DNA of 64,000 nucleotides. Source: Staphylococcus saprophyticus subsp. saprophyticus ATCC 15305 = NCTC 7292. Lineage in GTDB: Bacteria; Bacillota; Bacilli; Staphylococcales; Staphylococcaceae. How positions within the stretch are numbered: the stretch's first letter is position 1; every line of letters begins with the position of its first letter. The position numbers and the translations under genes are program-made. The notes beneath the pieces are model-generated. The model made no database searches. It had not been told where the DNA came from and saw nothing but the letters and a program-made list of their open reading frames with translations. This document shows positions 19,794-29,355 of the stretch, piece by piece. The stretch covers positions 1,798,001 through 1,862,000 of the forward strand of contig NC_007350.1 in the NCBI RefSeq assembly GCF_000010125.1. Reading direction: 5' to 3'.

Positions 19794-20011
19794 ATTTAAT
19801 AATTAATTGTAAAAAAGTTTTCACATATAAAGATATACCACCATTTATTATTTTGAAAAGAAAAACTAAAACATTAAGGTAAATATTTTGAATTTACATT
19901 CTAAAATTTTTAACTAACTCACAATAACAAATCATAATCTACCAATATTAGTACGCTTGAATATTAATATTATTATTAATTATTAAATACAATTGATATT
20001 CTAAAATTAAT
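19794..20011. other. AT-rich region at the expected site of sspABC
   Basis: No ORF with a ribosome site is visible. The only structure is a second operator-like core at 19962-19980 (7-base arms ATTAATA/TATTAAT around TTAT). No remnant of a V8-type protease, staphopain or staphostatin gene was seen. Confidence 0.5.
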
Positions 20012-20054
20012 AAAAAAGAGCCTGGCACATGTCAAAATGTCCAGACTCTTTTCT
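20012..20054. terminator. Hairpin with A/T flanks downstream of menB
   Basis: An imperfect stem of the staphylococcal GAGxCTGGxACAT type (arms about 20015-20030 and 20036-20053) with A run on the left and T run on the right. It probably ends the men transcript, together with the hairpin at 20084-20120. Confidence 0.7.
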
Positions 20055-20083
20055 TAATTACCAGTAGATATAAAGTACAACTT

Positions 20084-20145
20084 AGAACTACTTTCACATT
20101 ATATGTGAATAAGTAGTTCTTATGCTTGAGCTTTAGCTCAGGTAA
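20084..20145. repeat. Dispersed two-hairpin intergenic repeat, copy 1
   Basis: A long hairpin (20084-20120: AGAACTACTT, inner TCACAT/ATGTGA, then AAGTAGTTCT) is followed by a small hairpin containing GAGCTTTAGCTC. The same pair of elements, with the same linker TTATGC, recurs at 31482-31585 in a longer form. It is noncoding and lies just downstream of menB. Confidence 0.8.
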
Positions 20146-20176
20146 TCCTATTACAATACTTTCACATCCTAAATTT

Positions 20177-20995
20177 TTATGGGAATTTAGGGAATTGATC
20201 AAAATCAGGATCACGTTTTTCTTTAAATGCATCTCTACCTTCTTTAGCTTCATCCGTTGTGTAATAAAGTAAAGTAGCGTCTCCTGCCATTTGTTGTAAA
20301 CCAGCTAATCCATCCGTATCAGCATTCATAGCTGCTTTTAAGAATCTTAATGCTGTAGGAGAATGTTGTTTCATTTCTTGACACCATTGTACTGTTTCAT
20401 CTTCAACTTGATCTAAAGGAACAACCGTATTGACTAAGCCCATGTCCAATGCTTCCTGAGCATTATATTGACGACATAAGTACCAAATTTCACGTGCTTT
20501 TTTATGTCCTACGATACGAGCTAAATAACCTGAACCATAGCCAGCATCAAACGAACCTACTTTAGGTCCTGTTTGGCCAAAGATAGCATTATCTGCAGCA
20601 ATTGTTAAATCACATACAACGTTCAATACGTTACCGCCACCGATAGCATAACCTCTAACCATTGCAACTACAGGTTTAGGGATTACACGAATAAGTCTTT
20701 GTAAATCTAAAACGTTCAAACGTGGAATTTGATCATCGCCTACATAACCACCATGGCCACGGACTTTTTGGTCTCCGCCAGAACAAAACGCTTTATCTCC
20801 TTCACCTGTCAAAATAATGACAGAAATACGTTGGTCGTCACGTGCTCTTGTAAATGCATCAATCATTTCTTGTACCGTATTTGGTGTGAATGCATTACGT
20901 ACTTCAGGACGATTAATTGTAACTTTTGCAATACCATCATATAATTCATATTTAATTTCTTTATATTCTCTAATTGTTTCCCACTGTCTAGTCAT
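20177..20995 (-). CDS. menB: 1,4-dihydroxy-2-naphthoyl-CoA synthase (MenB)
   Basis: A cytosolic crotonase-fold enzyme that closes the naphthoquinone ring from succinylbenzoyl-CoA in menaquinone synthesis. The 272-residue product has the N-terminal [24 protein letters not shown] segment. It also has the [13 protein letters not shown] oxyanion-hole loop and the typical [21 protein letters not shown] stretch around the catalytic region. It is the last gene of the men operon, overlapping menH by 8 bases. The length matches the family. Confidence 0.96.
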   Translation of the reverse strand: MTRQWETIREYKEIKYELYDGIAKVTINRPEVRNAFTPNTVQEMIDAFTRARDDQRISVIILTGEGDKAFCSGGDQKVRGHGGYVGDDQIPRLNVLDLQRLIRVIPKPVVAMVRGYAIGGGNVLNVVCDLTIAADNAIFGQTGPKVGSFDAGYGSGYLARIVGHKKAREIWYLCRQYNAQEALDMGLVNTVVPLDQVEDETVQWCQEMKQHSPTALRFLKAAMNADTDGLAGLQQMAGDATLLYYTTDEAKEGRDAFKEKRDPDFDQFPKFP

Positions 20996-21794
20996 TTTGC
21001 TCCTCCTTATTAATAAAACCTATTACTATTCTATCAAATTCTGCCATTTCTTCCACATGAATTGTATGTCCACTATTAGCAACAACATGCATTTCAAAAT
21101 TTGGCATAACTGAAACGATATTTTTAGCTATTTTACAGAACTTACCATCTAATTCACCTACTATGATACACGTCGGTATTTGAATTTGATTTAATTGTGG
21201 CCATAAGTTCGGCATTTGTCCAGTTCCATAATCACGCAAAGCTTTGGCTAAACGCATTGGATTTTGACGTAATCTCATATCACGAATTGCGTTTCTTGTT
21301 GATTTATCTAACTCATACTGCGTATAAAACAACGGTAATTTTTCCCAATCATTCACAAACACCTCTAAGCCAGCTATTTCAAGCACTTTTGCTCTAGCTT
21401 GATCAACTAGCTGTCTTTCTTGTCGCTCATCACTGTTTTCAATTCCAGGAGATGTACTTTCTAGTATAAGCCCTGTTAATTGCGCTTGACCATATAAAGC
21501 ATAGTAAAGTCCAATTCTACCACCCATAGAATAACCATGTAAGTAAATTTGATAATTTGTAAATAATCGCAACGTTTGATCTAACTCATGACTTATAAAA
21601 GGAAAATCCCATTTATGCTCTAAATCAGACTGATCTGCACCATGACCCGGTAAATCAATAGTTAAAATATTTATATTTTTATTTAGACTATGAATATGTT
21701 GATCAAATGTCTGTTGATCACTAATAAAGCCATGCAACATGACTAACAATTTGTCTGTTGGTACGGTTGATTGATGAAATTTATAATGTAACAT
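20988..21794 (-). CDS. menH: SHCHC synthase, alpha/beta hydrolase (MenH)
   Basis: Eliminates pyruvate from the MenD product to give SHCHC in menaquinone synthesis. The alpha/beta hydrolase has the nucleophile elbow GYSMGG (Ser near residue 92), an N-terminal LHGF oxyanion motif, and a C-terminal Asp and His (GELDGKF; NSGHTIH). The ATG at 21794 overlaps the end of menD and has GAGTGA 7 bases upstream; a GTG 12 bases earlier is an alternative. From this start the product is 268 residues. Confidence 0.92.
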   Translation of the reverse strand: MLHYKFHQSTVPTDKLLVMLHGFISDQQTFDQHIHSLNKNINILTIDLPGHGADQSDLEHKWDFPFISHELDQTLRLFTNYQIYLHGYSMGGRIGLYYALYGQAQLTGLILESTSPGIENSDERQERQLVDQARAKVLEIAGLEVFVNDWEKLPLFYTQYELDKSTRNAIRDMRLRQNPMRLAKALRDYGTGQMPNLWPQLNQIQIPTCIIVGELDGKFCKIAKNIVSVMPNFEMHVVANSGHTIHVEEMAEFDRIVIGFINKEEQND

Positions 21795-23463
21795 CGATAA
21801 TATCACTCAACTTTTTATAGAGTTTAAGATGTTGCTGTTTGTTATCTTCTCGATGTGTCATGATTTCGTAAATATGTGAACCAAATTGCGATAAATCTGC
21901 ATATTTAAAGGCTTCAATCGTATCAAATCGATCAAATGCAAAATCATATAATAACGCCGTATGTTCAAAATTCAATCCAGTTGGTGTACCGAACAATCTT
22001 TCAAAATATGCATCTGCCTCATTTTTTTGAGGTAAATATGAAAAGATACCGCCACCATCATTATTAAGTAAGACGATATTGAGTTGTATATCATTCAATT
22101 TAGACATTAATAAGCCATTCATATCATGGTAAAATGCTAAATCTCCAATCAACAATGTAATCTTTTTATGCACGGCCATACCTAACGCCGTAGATGTGAC
22201 ACCATCTATACCGTTCGCACCACGATTCGCGAATACTTCTGCCTCACAATCAATAAATAGATTATCAACATCACGAATTGGCATACTATTGCTCACAAAT
22301 ATAGCATCATCCTTGGTTAATTTATCTAATACATTACCCACATAAGCAGCTTCATCTGTAGCAGTTCTTAAATGATCTTTGATTTCTACTATTGCATGTT
22401 TTTCCACTGTTTGCCATTTCTCTAACCATTGCTTACGCTCAACTGTTGGCATCTCTGATAATTGTCTAAAGAAATCATTAGCAGACATTTCATATGATAC
22501 GTGTGGGGTGATCGGAAATGCATCCGGACGATCATTATTTTGTACTAATATTTGGAATGCTTCTGTTACTTTTAACCATTGATTTAATTTTTTCGAAATT
22601 ACAGGTTTACCAACACGAATGACAAAATCAGCCTCTAATTCTAAACCTGATCTCAACAATAGATCATAAGTCGTAACCACATTCGGATGGTGTTCACGTC
22701 TTAATTGACTCAATGGATCAGCTAAAATTGGCATATCATGGATTGTTGAAAATGTAAGAATTTGATCCACATCTTGATGTTGCATATCACCAACAATGAT
22801 TAAACCTTTTCTTTTTTTCATCATTGCACTAATTTCATTTAAACTCGTTGTTTTTTGATAGTGTGGCAATATCTTTGTATCTGAAGTTAACCATTCTACT
22901 TTTTCAGTATTTGGTGTTAATGGTTCTCTAAAAGGTAAATTAAGATGTATAGGTCCTCGATGTGGGCCATAAAGAAATTGACTCGCTTTTTGCAATTGGA
23001 ATTTAATTGTATTCGCCATTATATCTTCATTATCATTCTTTTCAGCAATTGGAAAATCAAACTGATACTGCACATAATTAGCAAACATATTCGTTTGATT
23101 TATTGCCTGAGGTGCACCAATGCCTCTTAATTCATGAGGTCGATCACTTGTAAGTACAACTAATGGTAAGTGACTCAAACTGCTTTCGGAAATCGCAGGT
23201 GTATAGTTAGCAGCTGCACTTCCTGATGTACAAAGGATAGCGACTGGTTTTTCACTACCTTTCATCAAACCCATTGCAAAAAAGGCTGCACTTCTTTCAT
23301 CTGGATGAATCCACGATTTCAATTTGGGATGCGCTTCTATAGCAATTGCTAGTGGTGTAGAACGCGATCCAGGACTTATAACTACTTCTCTAATGCCATA
23401 AGCATATAATTCAGAAACAATTGTAAAGACCTGCTTTGTTAATGCATCTGTATGATTATTCAT
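21781..23463 (-). CDS. menD: SEPHCHC synthase (MenD)
   Basis: A thiamine-diphosphate enzyme joining isochorismate and 2-oxoglutarate, the first committed step of menaquinone synthesis. The 560-residue product has the N-terminal [17 protein letters not shown] motif and the catalytic Glu region. The ThDP/Mg2+ motif is near the C-terminus ([16 protein letters not shown] through [15 protein letters not shown]). It overlaps menF by 8 bases and menH by 14 bases, showing translational coupling. Confidence 0.96.
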   Translation of the reverse strand: MNNHTDALTKQVFTIVSELYAYGIREVVISPGSRSTPLAIAIEAHPKLKSWIHPDERSAAFFAMGLMKGSEKPVAILCTSGSAAANYTPAISESSLSHLPLVVLTSDRPHELRGIGAPQAINQTNMFANYVQYQFDFPIAEKNDNEDIMANTIKFQLQKASQFLYGPHRGPIHLNLPFREPLTPNTEKVEWLTSDTKILPHYQKTTSLNEISAMMKKRKGLIIVGDMQHQDVDQILTFSTIHDMPILADPLSQLRREHHPNVVTTYDLLLRSGLELEADFVIRVGKPVISKKLNQWLKVTEAFQILVQNNDRPDAFPITPHVSYEMSANDFFRQLSEMPTVERKQWLEKWQTVEKHAIVEIKDHLRTATDEAAYVGNVLDKLTKDDAIFVSNSMPIRDVDNLFIDCEAEVFANRGANGIDGVTSTALGMAVHKKITLLIGDLAFYHDMNGLLMSKLNDIQLNIVLLNNDGGGIFSYLPQKNEADAYFERLFGTPTGLNFEHTALLYDFAFDRFDTIEAFKYADLSQFGSHIYEIMTHREDNKQQHLKLYKKLSDIIDVTL

Positions 23464-24808
23464 ATTCCTCGACTCCTAAAGCTTTCATCATAGGGTTAAA
23501 TTTAACTGCAGTTTCTTCGACTTCACTATCCGCATCAGAATTTTTCACAATGCCACAACCAGCAAATAATGTGGCCTGGTTTTTCTTAATTAGCATGGAT
23601 CTAATTGCTACAATAAACTCGCAATCATCATTCATATCTATATATCCAACAGGTGCACCATATAATCCACGCGTACCGAATTCATTTTGTTCAATGTATT
23701 CAATTGCTTCAGCTTTTGGATAGCCTCCAAGCGCTGGTGTTGGATGTAAATTGTCTAACAATCCAATATATGAATCATTTTCTAATTGACCCTTAATTTT
23801 TGTATATAGGTGATATAAATGATCATTGGTTAATATCTGCGGTGTTTCGTTAAAAGTAATATCTCTAACATAAGGTGCTATATCGTTTAATATACTTTCT
23901 ACTACGAAACGATGTTCGTTTAAATTTTTATCATCATTTAAGAAAGCCTGTATATTTTCTTTATCTACTTCATCTTGATGTGTACGTTTGATTGTTCCAG
24001 CAACAGCCTTGGTAGATAATATACCATTGTTAACTTCCATTAATTGTTCCGGTGTTTGCGAGAAGAATATACTATCCTGTGACTCTAAGACAAATAAGTA
24101 ACTATTATGTTCACCTTGTGATGCTTTTTGTAAGATATACGGTATATTGATATTTTTATCAAACATAACCAAACGTTTTCTCGCTAATACAATTTTTTTA
24201 TGTTCATCTAATACATCAATTGTATCCTTAACTAAATCACGCCATTCATCTTTATATATATCTTCAATGCGTTTAATATTACCAATTTCAAACTCAGAAT
24301 CTATTGTATTTTGAGTTAAATGTGCAATCAACGCTTTAAATTGTTCAATTTCAAATTGTTCTGCTTTTACAGTATAAGTAATATAAGAAACACCATTTTC
24401 CATAGTTATTAATACTTCTGGTAGTATAAAATGATTAATACCAAATTCTCGCCACTCATCACCAGATTTATGCATTGAGAATTGGAAACCTCCGCAAATC
24501 TTCAGATGATGTTTATCGGAGCTCGGATGTATTAATTCAATATCACTTTTGTATTTTTGCCATTCTCGAAAAATAGATTGTTTATTTTCAAAATCATTTT
24601 TAAATCTAGTAATAGCATGATAGCCAAAGAATGAAGTTTTGTTGTCATTTTTCTTGTAATAAAAACGGTCTCCAGCATTTTCTTCAGTCAAATGGAATAA
24701 TACTGTAGGATCTAATTCATAGTCTATTTTTGCTTCTACTGAAACCCAAGTATGATTACTTTCGTATACCGCTTCGACAATTTCACTTTCCCTGAGGTCT
24801 AATGTCAT
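23456..24808 (-). CDS. menF: Isochorismate synthase (MenF)
   Basis: Converts chorismate to isochorismate at the head of the menaquinone pathway. The 450-residue chorismate-binding protein carries the C-terminal family core. This includes KAVAGTIKR, the [12 protein letters not shown] segment with metal-binding Glu residues nearby, the [12 protein letters not shown] region, and the [19 protein letters not shown] stretch. It is first in the menF-menD-menH-menB operon; the promoter lies in the 188 bases shared with divergent menA. Confidence 0.95.
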   Translation of the reverse strand: MTLDLRESEIVEAVYESNHTWVSVEAKIDYELDPTVLFHLTEENAGDRFYYKKNDNKTSFFGYHAITRFKNDFENKQSIFREWQKYKSDIELIHPSSDKHHLKICGGFQFSMHKSGDEWREFGINHFILPEVLITMENGVSYITYTVKAEQFEIEQFKALIAHLTQNTIDSEFEIGNIKRIEDIYKDEWRDLVKDTIDVLDEHKKIVLARKRLVMFDKNINIPYILQKASQGEHNSYLFVLESQDSIFFSQTPEQLMEVNNGILSTKAVAGTIKRTHQDEVDKENIQAFLNDDKNLNEHRFVVESILNDIAPYVRDITFNETPQILTNDHLYHLYTKIKGQLENDSYIGLLDNLHPTPALGGYPKAEAIEYIEQNEFGTRGLYGAPVGYIDMNDDCEFIVAIRSMLIKKNQATLFAGCGIVKNSDADSEVEETAVKFNPMMKALGVEEYE

Positions 24809-24996
24809 CTATTTCACTTCTTTCATTTATCAGTTTACACTCATTATAATATTGTACCACTTTTCACAATGTGTGTATGGTTTCTAGCTTATTTCGTTAC
24901 TACAAATTTTTACGTAATTTGACCTTTACACCTTATTCTATTAAAATATATTAGATAAAAAATATCATAAATTTAAAGAATTCGAGGTAAATCATT

Positions 24997-25935
24997 ATGT
25001 CATCTCAATATCAACAATATTCAACTGTCAAAAAGTACTGGCAGTTAATGAGACCACATACATTGACTGCTGCTGTCGTACCTGTACTCGTTGGTACTGC
25101 TTCAGCTAAGCTCTTCTTACTGGGGAGTGAAGATCATTTAAAACTAAGTCTCTTATTAGCTATGTTAATTGCCTGTCTATTAATACAAGCTGCAACGAAC
25201 ATGTTTAACGAATACTATGATTTCAAAAAAGGCTTAGATGACCATACTTCAGTTGGCATCGGAGGCGCCATTGTTCGAAATGGTATGAGTCCCAAATTAG
25301 TAATGAATTTAGCCATTGCATTCTATATTATAGCTGCGTTATTAGGTATTTTCATTGCAATACAAAGCTCATTCTGGTTACTGCCAATTGGTCTAGTTTG
25401 TATGGCAGTTGGTTATTTGTATACTGGTGGTCCTTTACCAATCTCATGGACACCATTCGGCGAACTGTTTTCTGGTGTGTTTATGGGTATGATTATTATA
25501 TTAATTGCATTCTTTATTCAAACTGGCAATTTACAAAGCTTTGTTGTTTGGATAAGCATTCCAATTGTAATCACTATTGGTCTTATCAATATGGCCAACA
25601 ATATTCGAGATCGTGTTAAAGATAAAGAAAGTGGTCGAAAGACACTACCAATCTTATTAGGCAAAAATAATTCAGTACGCTTCTTAGGCCTCATGTATAT
25701 TATTGCCTATGTACTTGTTATTTATATCACTTTCTTTATCCCTGGTGGTTCAATCTTCTTTTTATTAGCATTACTTTCATTCCCAATGCCAATTAAAGCC
25801 GTGCGTAGATTCAAGAAAAACGATACACCTCAAACAATGATGCCAGCGATGGCAGCGACAGGTAAAACCAATACATTCTTTGGTTTACTATATGCATTAG
25901 GTATTTATGTTAGCGCATTACTTGGTGGTATTTAA
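24997..25935 (+). CDS. menA: 1,4-dihydroxy-2-naphthoate polyprenyltransferase (MenA)
   Basis: An integral membrane UbiA-family prenyltransferase that attaches the isoprenoid tail to give demethylmenaquinone. The 312-residue protein has about eight helices. The first Asp-rich motif is in NMFNEYYDFKKGLDD (about residues 68-82), and the second is in NNIRDRVKDKESGRKTLP (about residues 201-218). GAGGTAA precedes the ATG. It is transcribed away from menFDHB, so the divergent region may coordinate the pathway. Confidence 0.95.
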   Translation: MSSQYQQYSTVKKYWQLMRPHTLTAAVVPVLVGTASAKLFLLGSEDHLKLSLLLAMLIACLLIQAATNMFNEYYDFKKGLDDHTSVGIGGAIVRNGMSPKLVMNLAIAFYIIAALLGIFIAIQSSFWLLPIGLVCMAVGYLYTGGPLPISWTPFGELFSGVFMGMIIILIAFFIQTGNLQSFVVWISIPIVITIGLINMANNIRDRVKDKESGRKTLPILLGKNNSVRFLGLMYIIAYVLVIYITFFIPGGSIFFLLALLSFPMPIKAVRRFKKNDTPQTMMPAMAATGKTNTFFGLLYALGIYVSALLGGI

Positions 25936-26013
25936 GAACGTGCTAGTGTCACATTCCCATGACTCGGACGTATACATTTTCCTCCCTGTTAACCACTGTA
26001 AATAAGCTGAATT

Positions 26014-26048
26014 AAGTCGAGACATATATTCATGTCTCGGCTTTTTTA
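26014..26048. terminator. Bidirectional terminator between menA and the GNAT gene
   Basis: A 12-bp stem with one mismatch (26014-26025 with 26032-26043), flanked by T run, of the GAGACAT/ATGTCTC type common in this window. It serves convergent menA and the acetyltransferase gene. Confidence 0.85.
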
Positions 26049-26603
26049 ATTCGCTTTATAAACCATGTGATAATGTATATGACCATATAGATCAAATTTA
26101 CTATTCGCTTCAAATCCCAACTTTTTATACACACTTAATGCGCCTTCATTAGTTACATCACAATTTAAACTCCATTTTCCATCTTTATATGCATTTAGCA
26201 CATGTTTAACTAACTGTGTGGCAACACCTCTTCCACGATATTGTGGAAATGTTGCGACTGTCTCTATATACCATTCATCATCATTAGCTTCTTTCATCGG
26301 CATCGGCGATCCGTATGCTCTAATATCATCGTCTAACGTCATATCTAGCCACGCACGTTCCATTTCTAATTCCTTATTGCCAGGATATGCAATTAAGCAC
26401 CCTGCTACCTCTCCATCTATTTCATATATCCATGTATTGCTATAATGACCTCTGTAAGGTACCTCAATCATACTTTGCTCCATTACTTTCAGTAAACGTT
26501 CCTTTTCAATACCTTTTACCATATCAACTTCTAGTTCTTGCCAAATGATGTAACACAATTCTGCAATTTTTTGAATATCGTTTGGATTTGCTTTTCTAAT
26601 CAT
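26046..26603 (-). CDS. GNAT family N-acetyltransferase
   Basis: An acetyl-CoA-dependent acyltransferase of 185 residues with unknown substrate. The acetyl-CoA-binding motif is VATFPQYRGRGVATQLVKHVL, and the C-terminal EGALSVYKKLGFE motif is typical of the family. The ATG at 26603 is chosen over an upstream in-frame ATG because GAGGAGA stands 6-7 bases before it. It is a single-gene unit between a terminator and the divergent TM2 gene. Confidence 0.86.
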   Translation of the reverse strand: MIRKANPNDIQKIAELCYIIWQELEVDMVKGIEKERLLKVMEQSMIEVPYRGHYSNTWIYEIDGEVAGCLIAYPGNKELEMERAWLDMTLDDDIRAYGSPMPMKEANDDEWYIETVATFPQYRGRGVATQLVKHVLNAYKDGKWSLNCDVTNEGALSVYKKLGFEANSKFDLYGHIHYHMVYKAN

Positions 26604-26770
26604 ATATAATCTCCTCAGCTTCATTAATTATTTATTTTAATTATAAATGATAAAATCTAAAATTTCGAAGTTAATACTATTTAATTTTTCTCTTTTAAAT
26701 CAATTGTTGTATCGTAAAAGATAAGAGATAATTACCGTATTAACTATAATTTATGAAAGGATATGGAATA

Positions 26771-26983
26771 ATGAAAGTAAATAAAGTCATTTACGTCGTA
26801 CTTGCGTTTATTTTAGGCTGGTGTGGTATACACAAATTTTATTCAAATCAGCTTTTACAAGGAATACTTCACCTTATTTTCTTTTGGACTGGTATCCCCT
26901 ATATCATTGCGATTATTAGTGGATTGTTAACAATATTTTTCAACAAAGCTGATGAAGATGGATTGATTATCCTCGAGAAATAG
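26771..26983 (+). CDS. TM2 domain membrane protein
   Basis: A small membrane protein of 70 residues with two helices (about residues 5-20 and 32-58) joined by the TM2 signature GWCGIHKFYSNQLLQG. TM2 proteins are widespread, usually with no known function. The ATG at 26771 has AAAGGA about 10 bases upstream; another in-frame ATG at 26753 would add six residues. The C-terminal end is acidic and cytoplasmic. Confidence 0.82.
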   Translation: MKVNKVIYVVLAFILGWCGIHKFYSNQLLQGILHLIFFWTGIPYIIAIISGLLTIFFNKADEDGLIILEK

Positions 26984-27102
26984 ACTTTAACCTCTTATAA
27001 AATTTATGAATTTGCAAAATCATCTATATTTTGTCTTAAAATTGGGTAAATAGAAAATAACGCAAATTAAAACATTTCAATTGTATTTTGGGAGGTCTTA
27101 GG

Positions 27103-27192
27103 ATGAAAAATATTATTCAACGTGTATTCAGAGCTTTAGCTGTAGGTTATATTGTTAAAGCAATTAGAAATTTAATAAGTAAAAATAAATAA
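27103..27192 (+). CDS. Small cationic amphipathic peptide gene (29 aa)
   Basis: An ORF of 29 codons with a near-ideal ribosome site (GGGAGG at 27090-27095, 7 bases before ATG) and its own strong terminator 28 bases after the stop. The peptide has seven Lys/Arg and no Asp/Glu. Its charged residues (2, 7, 10, 19, 22, 27, 29) are spaced among Ile, Leu, Val and Ala, so it would form an amphipathic helix with net charge about +7. I do not recognise a named family. It resembles small membrane-active peptides in composition, but no export signal or secretion system is evident. Confidence 0.68.
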   Translation: MKNIIQRVFRALAVGYIVKAIRNLISKNK

Positions 27193-27220
27193 TAAAGCTA
27201 ATCGCAAATTGTATAAATCA

Positions 27221-27266
27221 AAAAAGCTTATAACGCCTTGTACTTTAAGGGTTATAAGCTTTTTCT
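27221..27266. terminator. Bidirectional terminator after the small peptide gene
   Basis: A perfect 14-bp stem (27221-27234 with 27251-27264) has A and T runs on its sides. It ends the mini-gene transcript and, on the other strand, ohr. Confidence 0.9.
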
Positions 27267-27278
27267 ATCTTCGTTAAT

Positions 27279-27707
27279 TTAGTTGACACTGACTTGAATT
27301 TCAATATCGATTGATTCTTTTAAAGCCTTAGAATATGGACAATAGTTATGCGCTTTTTCAACATAAGTTTCTGCTTCTTCCTGAGTCATATCAGTTAACG
27401 TTACATCTAATTCTGCAGCTAATTTAACACCACCGTCATTCTTGTCTGGTAATAAATAAGCTGTCACACTTACTTCTGGTTCAATCGTGCCTTTACTATC
27501 GCTTTTTAAAATATGCATAAGTGCATTGTTAAAACATGCACTGTAACCTGCTGCAAATAGCTGCTCGGGATTAGATTCTGTTACGCCATTACCACCCATC
27601 TCTTTCGGCACTGCTAAATCCTGATAAAATGTATTATCTTCACTAAATACTTTACCATCTCTTCCACCATTGCTAATCACTTTTGTTTCATATAAAGGTT
27701 TGACCAT
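27279..27707 (-). CDS. ohr: Organic hydroperoxide resistance protein (Ohr/OsmC family)
   Basis: A cytosolic thiol peroxidase that reduces organic hydroperoxides. The 142-residue product has the two reactive cysteines in FAAGYSACFNNAL (Cys near residue 57) and NYCPYSKAL (Cys near residue 122). The Arg of the N-terminal GGRDGKVFSED strand is also present. AAGGAGA precedes the ATG. It is the Ohr branch rather than OsmC, judged by length and the NPEQLFAAGY motif. No OhrR gene is adjacent; the nearest one-Cys MarR protein is at 19286-19738. Confidence 0.9.
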   Translation of the reverse strand: MVKPLYETKVISNGGRDGKVFSEDNTFYQDLAVPKEMGGNGVTESNPEQLFAAGYSACFNNALMHILKSDSKGTIEPEVSVTAYLLPDKNDGGVKLAAELDVTLTDMTQEEAETYVEKAHNYCPYSKALKESIDIEIQVSVN

Positions 27708-27861
27708 CTTAAAATCTCCTTTTAAAATTATATTATTTTTTTATACAATCAACATTAATTCATTATTAATATAACATTATTTTTTTGTGATTAACAAAAA
27801 TATGATTTGAGCTATTTTATAGAATTGCAAACACTACTTAATTCACTTACTTTAAACGCAC

Positions 27862-27898
27862 AAAAAAACACCGCAATCCCAAAAAGGATTACGGTGTT
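27862..27898 (-). terminator. Terminator of the tRNA-Asn/tRNA-Ser transcript
   Basis: A 13-bp stem with one mismatch (27867-27879 with 27886-27898) is followed on the minus strand by seven T. It lies 20 bases past tRNA-Ser. Confidence 0.9.
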
Positions 27899-27918
27899 TA
27901 AAACAAAGTTTTATATTA

Positions 27919-28007
27919 CGGAAACGGAGGGATTCGAACCCTCGCGCCGCTCTCGCGACCTACACCCTTAGCAGGGGCGCCTCTTCAGCCAACTTGAGTA
28001 CGTTTCC
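27919..28007 (-). tRNA. tRNA-Ser (GCU anticodon)
   Basis: A class II tRNA of about 89 bases with a long variable arm. The acceptor stem GGAAACG/CGTTTCC, the GGTTCGAATCC T-arm, and the anticodon loop CTGCTAA (anticodon GCT) are visible. The 3' CCA is not encoded. It follows tRNA-Asn by two bases. Confidence 0.96.
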
Positions 28008-28009
28008 AA

Positions 28010-28084
28010 TGGCTCCACAGGTAGGACTCGAACCTACGACCGATCGGTTAACAGCCGATAGCTCTACCACTGAGCTACTGTGGA
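28010..28084 (-). tRNA. tRNA-Asn (GUU anticodon)
   Basis: A 75-base tRNA including an encoded CCA. The acceptor stem TCCACAG/CTGTGGA, anticodon loop CTGTTAA (anticodon GTT) and T-arm GGTTCGAGTCC are visible. It is transcribed before tRNA-Ser in the same unit. Confidence 0.97.
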
Positions 28085-28237
28085 ATAATGGGTTGCTCTA
28101 ATCAAGCACAAATATTATTATATCAACTCTCGTTAAATTTTCAAGTAGTAAACGTAAAAAAATATGCGGAATATTTACACTAAATTAATATAATATTCCA
28201 CATATATCATTTTTACATGCTTACGTCGCCAAATTTA

Positions 28238-28804
28238 CTATGATTTATTTTCAAATAATGAATATTTTGCTAATGCTTCATAAATATTTAATTGAGGTTT
28301 TGTATAATCAATAGGAGATTCTGGATCAAAGGTAGCAACTCTTGCTGCCCTATCCATCATATAGTAATAATAAATACCATTTAGGTATTGATGATGCATG
28401 CTATGTGCTGAAATGTTAGCTACAATTGTTTGATTATCTACAAATGTCACTTTACATTTCTTTTCTTTTAGTGGTTTGATTTGGTGAACATAATGAATAT
28501 TAATCCAAGTATTTTCTTCTTTTCTATCAGAGTGCGTTGGGAAAAAATAAGTAGGAAAAAGTGGAGTAAATAAAATTGGGGGTTTACTGCTTATGCCAGT
28601 AATTCTCATCGTATCTTCTTTCTTAAAATTATAACTACTACCATAAAATCTACACGATCGATCAATAATCTTTGGAACACGTTCTTTTAGAACTTTGCTG
28701 TCATCCTTATACTTTAAAAGATAACTACCTTCATACTTACCAGTTGATAAACTGCATGGTTGTAAAACCATATCCCCTTTTTTAATGATATAGGGTTGAA
28801 TCAT
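28238..28804 (-). CDS. comK: Competence transcription factor ComK
   Basis: The master activator of DNA-uptake genes in Bacillus; staphylococcal ComK1 can do the same in S. aureus together with SigH. The 188-residue product carries the family core: RVPKIIDRSCRFYGSSYNFKK, then GISSKPPILFTP, YFFPTHSDRKEENTWI and the HYVHQIKPL segment. AAGGAGG lies 6 bases before the ATG. The neighbouring IDEAL-domain gene and lplA are also beside comK in B. subtilis, which supports orthology. The ORF is intact. Confidence 0.9.
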   Translation of the reverse strand: MIQPYIIKKGDMVLQPCSLSTGKYEGSYLLKYKDDSKVLKERVPKIIDRSCRFYGSSYNFKKEDTMRITGISSKPPILFTPLFPTYFFPTHSDRKEENTWINIHYVHQIKPLKEKKCKVTFVDNQTIVANISAHSMHHQYLNGIYYYYMMDRAARVATFDPESPIDYTKPQLNIYEALAKYSLFENKS

Positions 28805-29049
28805 ATTTTTACCTCCTTATATATTATGGCGACAATCAAATAATATAATACAAACATCTTAAAATCAACTTATATAATAATAATTTTTATAAATTTTCTA
28901 CAATTAATTTTTAGTATCTATACTTTTGCATTAATTTATTTTTTGTAAAGTTGCATTTTACACTTATTTTTTCGGAAAAGTCTGAATATTCATTGATTTA
29001 AAAATTAAAACCTTGTATACTGTATATAAATATAGATAGAGGGGCTGTG

Positions 29050-29274
29050 TTGATTATGAAACATAATACACATGTAAAGTACAATACACTAGAATCATTT
29101 GTATCTACGATTAATGATTTAGGCATTGAATTGATCATAGATGAATCATTGCGGAACGTCCGTAAGCAAAAATTGGAACAACTCATTGATAATGCTTTAA
29201 AAAATAAAAACGAGAATGATTTCAAACGCTATACTGAAGAATACAAAAATTTGGAGGAATTTCTCGTTGGTTAA
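29050..29274 (+). CDS. IDEAL domain protein
   Basis: A small soluble protein of 74 residues with a C-terminal IDEAL domain (LEQLIDNALKNKNENDFKRY), named after the motif here read as IDNAL. Such proteins lie next to comK in Bacillus. The start is uncertain: GAGGGG at 29039-29044 favours TTG at 29050, while ATG at 29056 is also possible. It is divergent from comK and convergent with lplA. Function unknown; a link with competence is suggested only by context. Confidence 0.75.
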   Translation: MIMKHNTHVKYNTLESFVSTINDLGIELIIDESLRNVRKQKLEQLIDNALKNKNENDFKRYTEEYKNLEEFLVG

Positions 29275-29297
29275 TTTATTGTTTTGTTACTTAAAAT

Positions 29298-29345
29298 AAG
29301 GTCTATTCCCTACTTAAAATTAAGATAGAGAATAGACCTTTTTAT
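29298..29345. terminator. Bidirectional terminator between the IDEAL gene and lplA
   Basis: An 11-bp perfect outer stem (29298-29308 with 29330-29340) has further inner pairing and is followed by a T run. It is shared by the convergent genes. Confidence 0.87.
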
Positions 29346-29355
29346 ATGTTATTTA

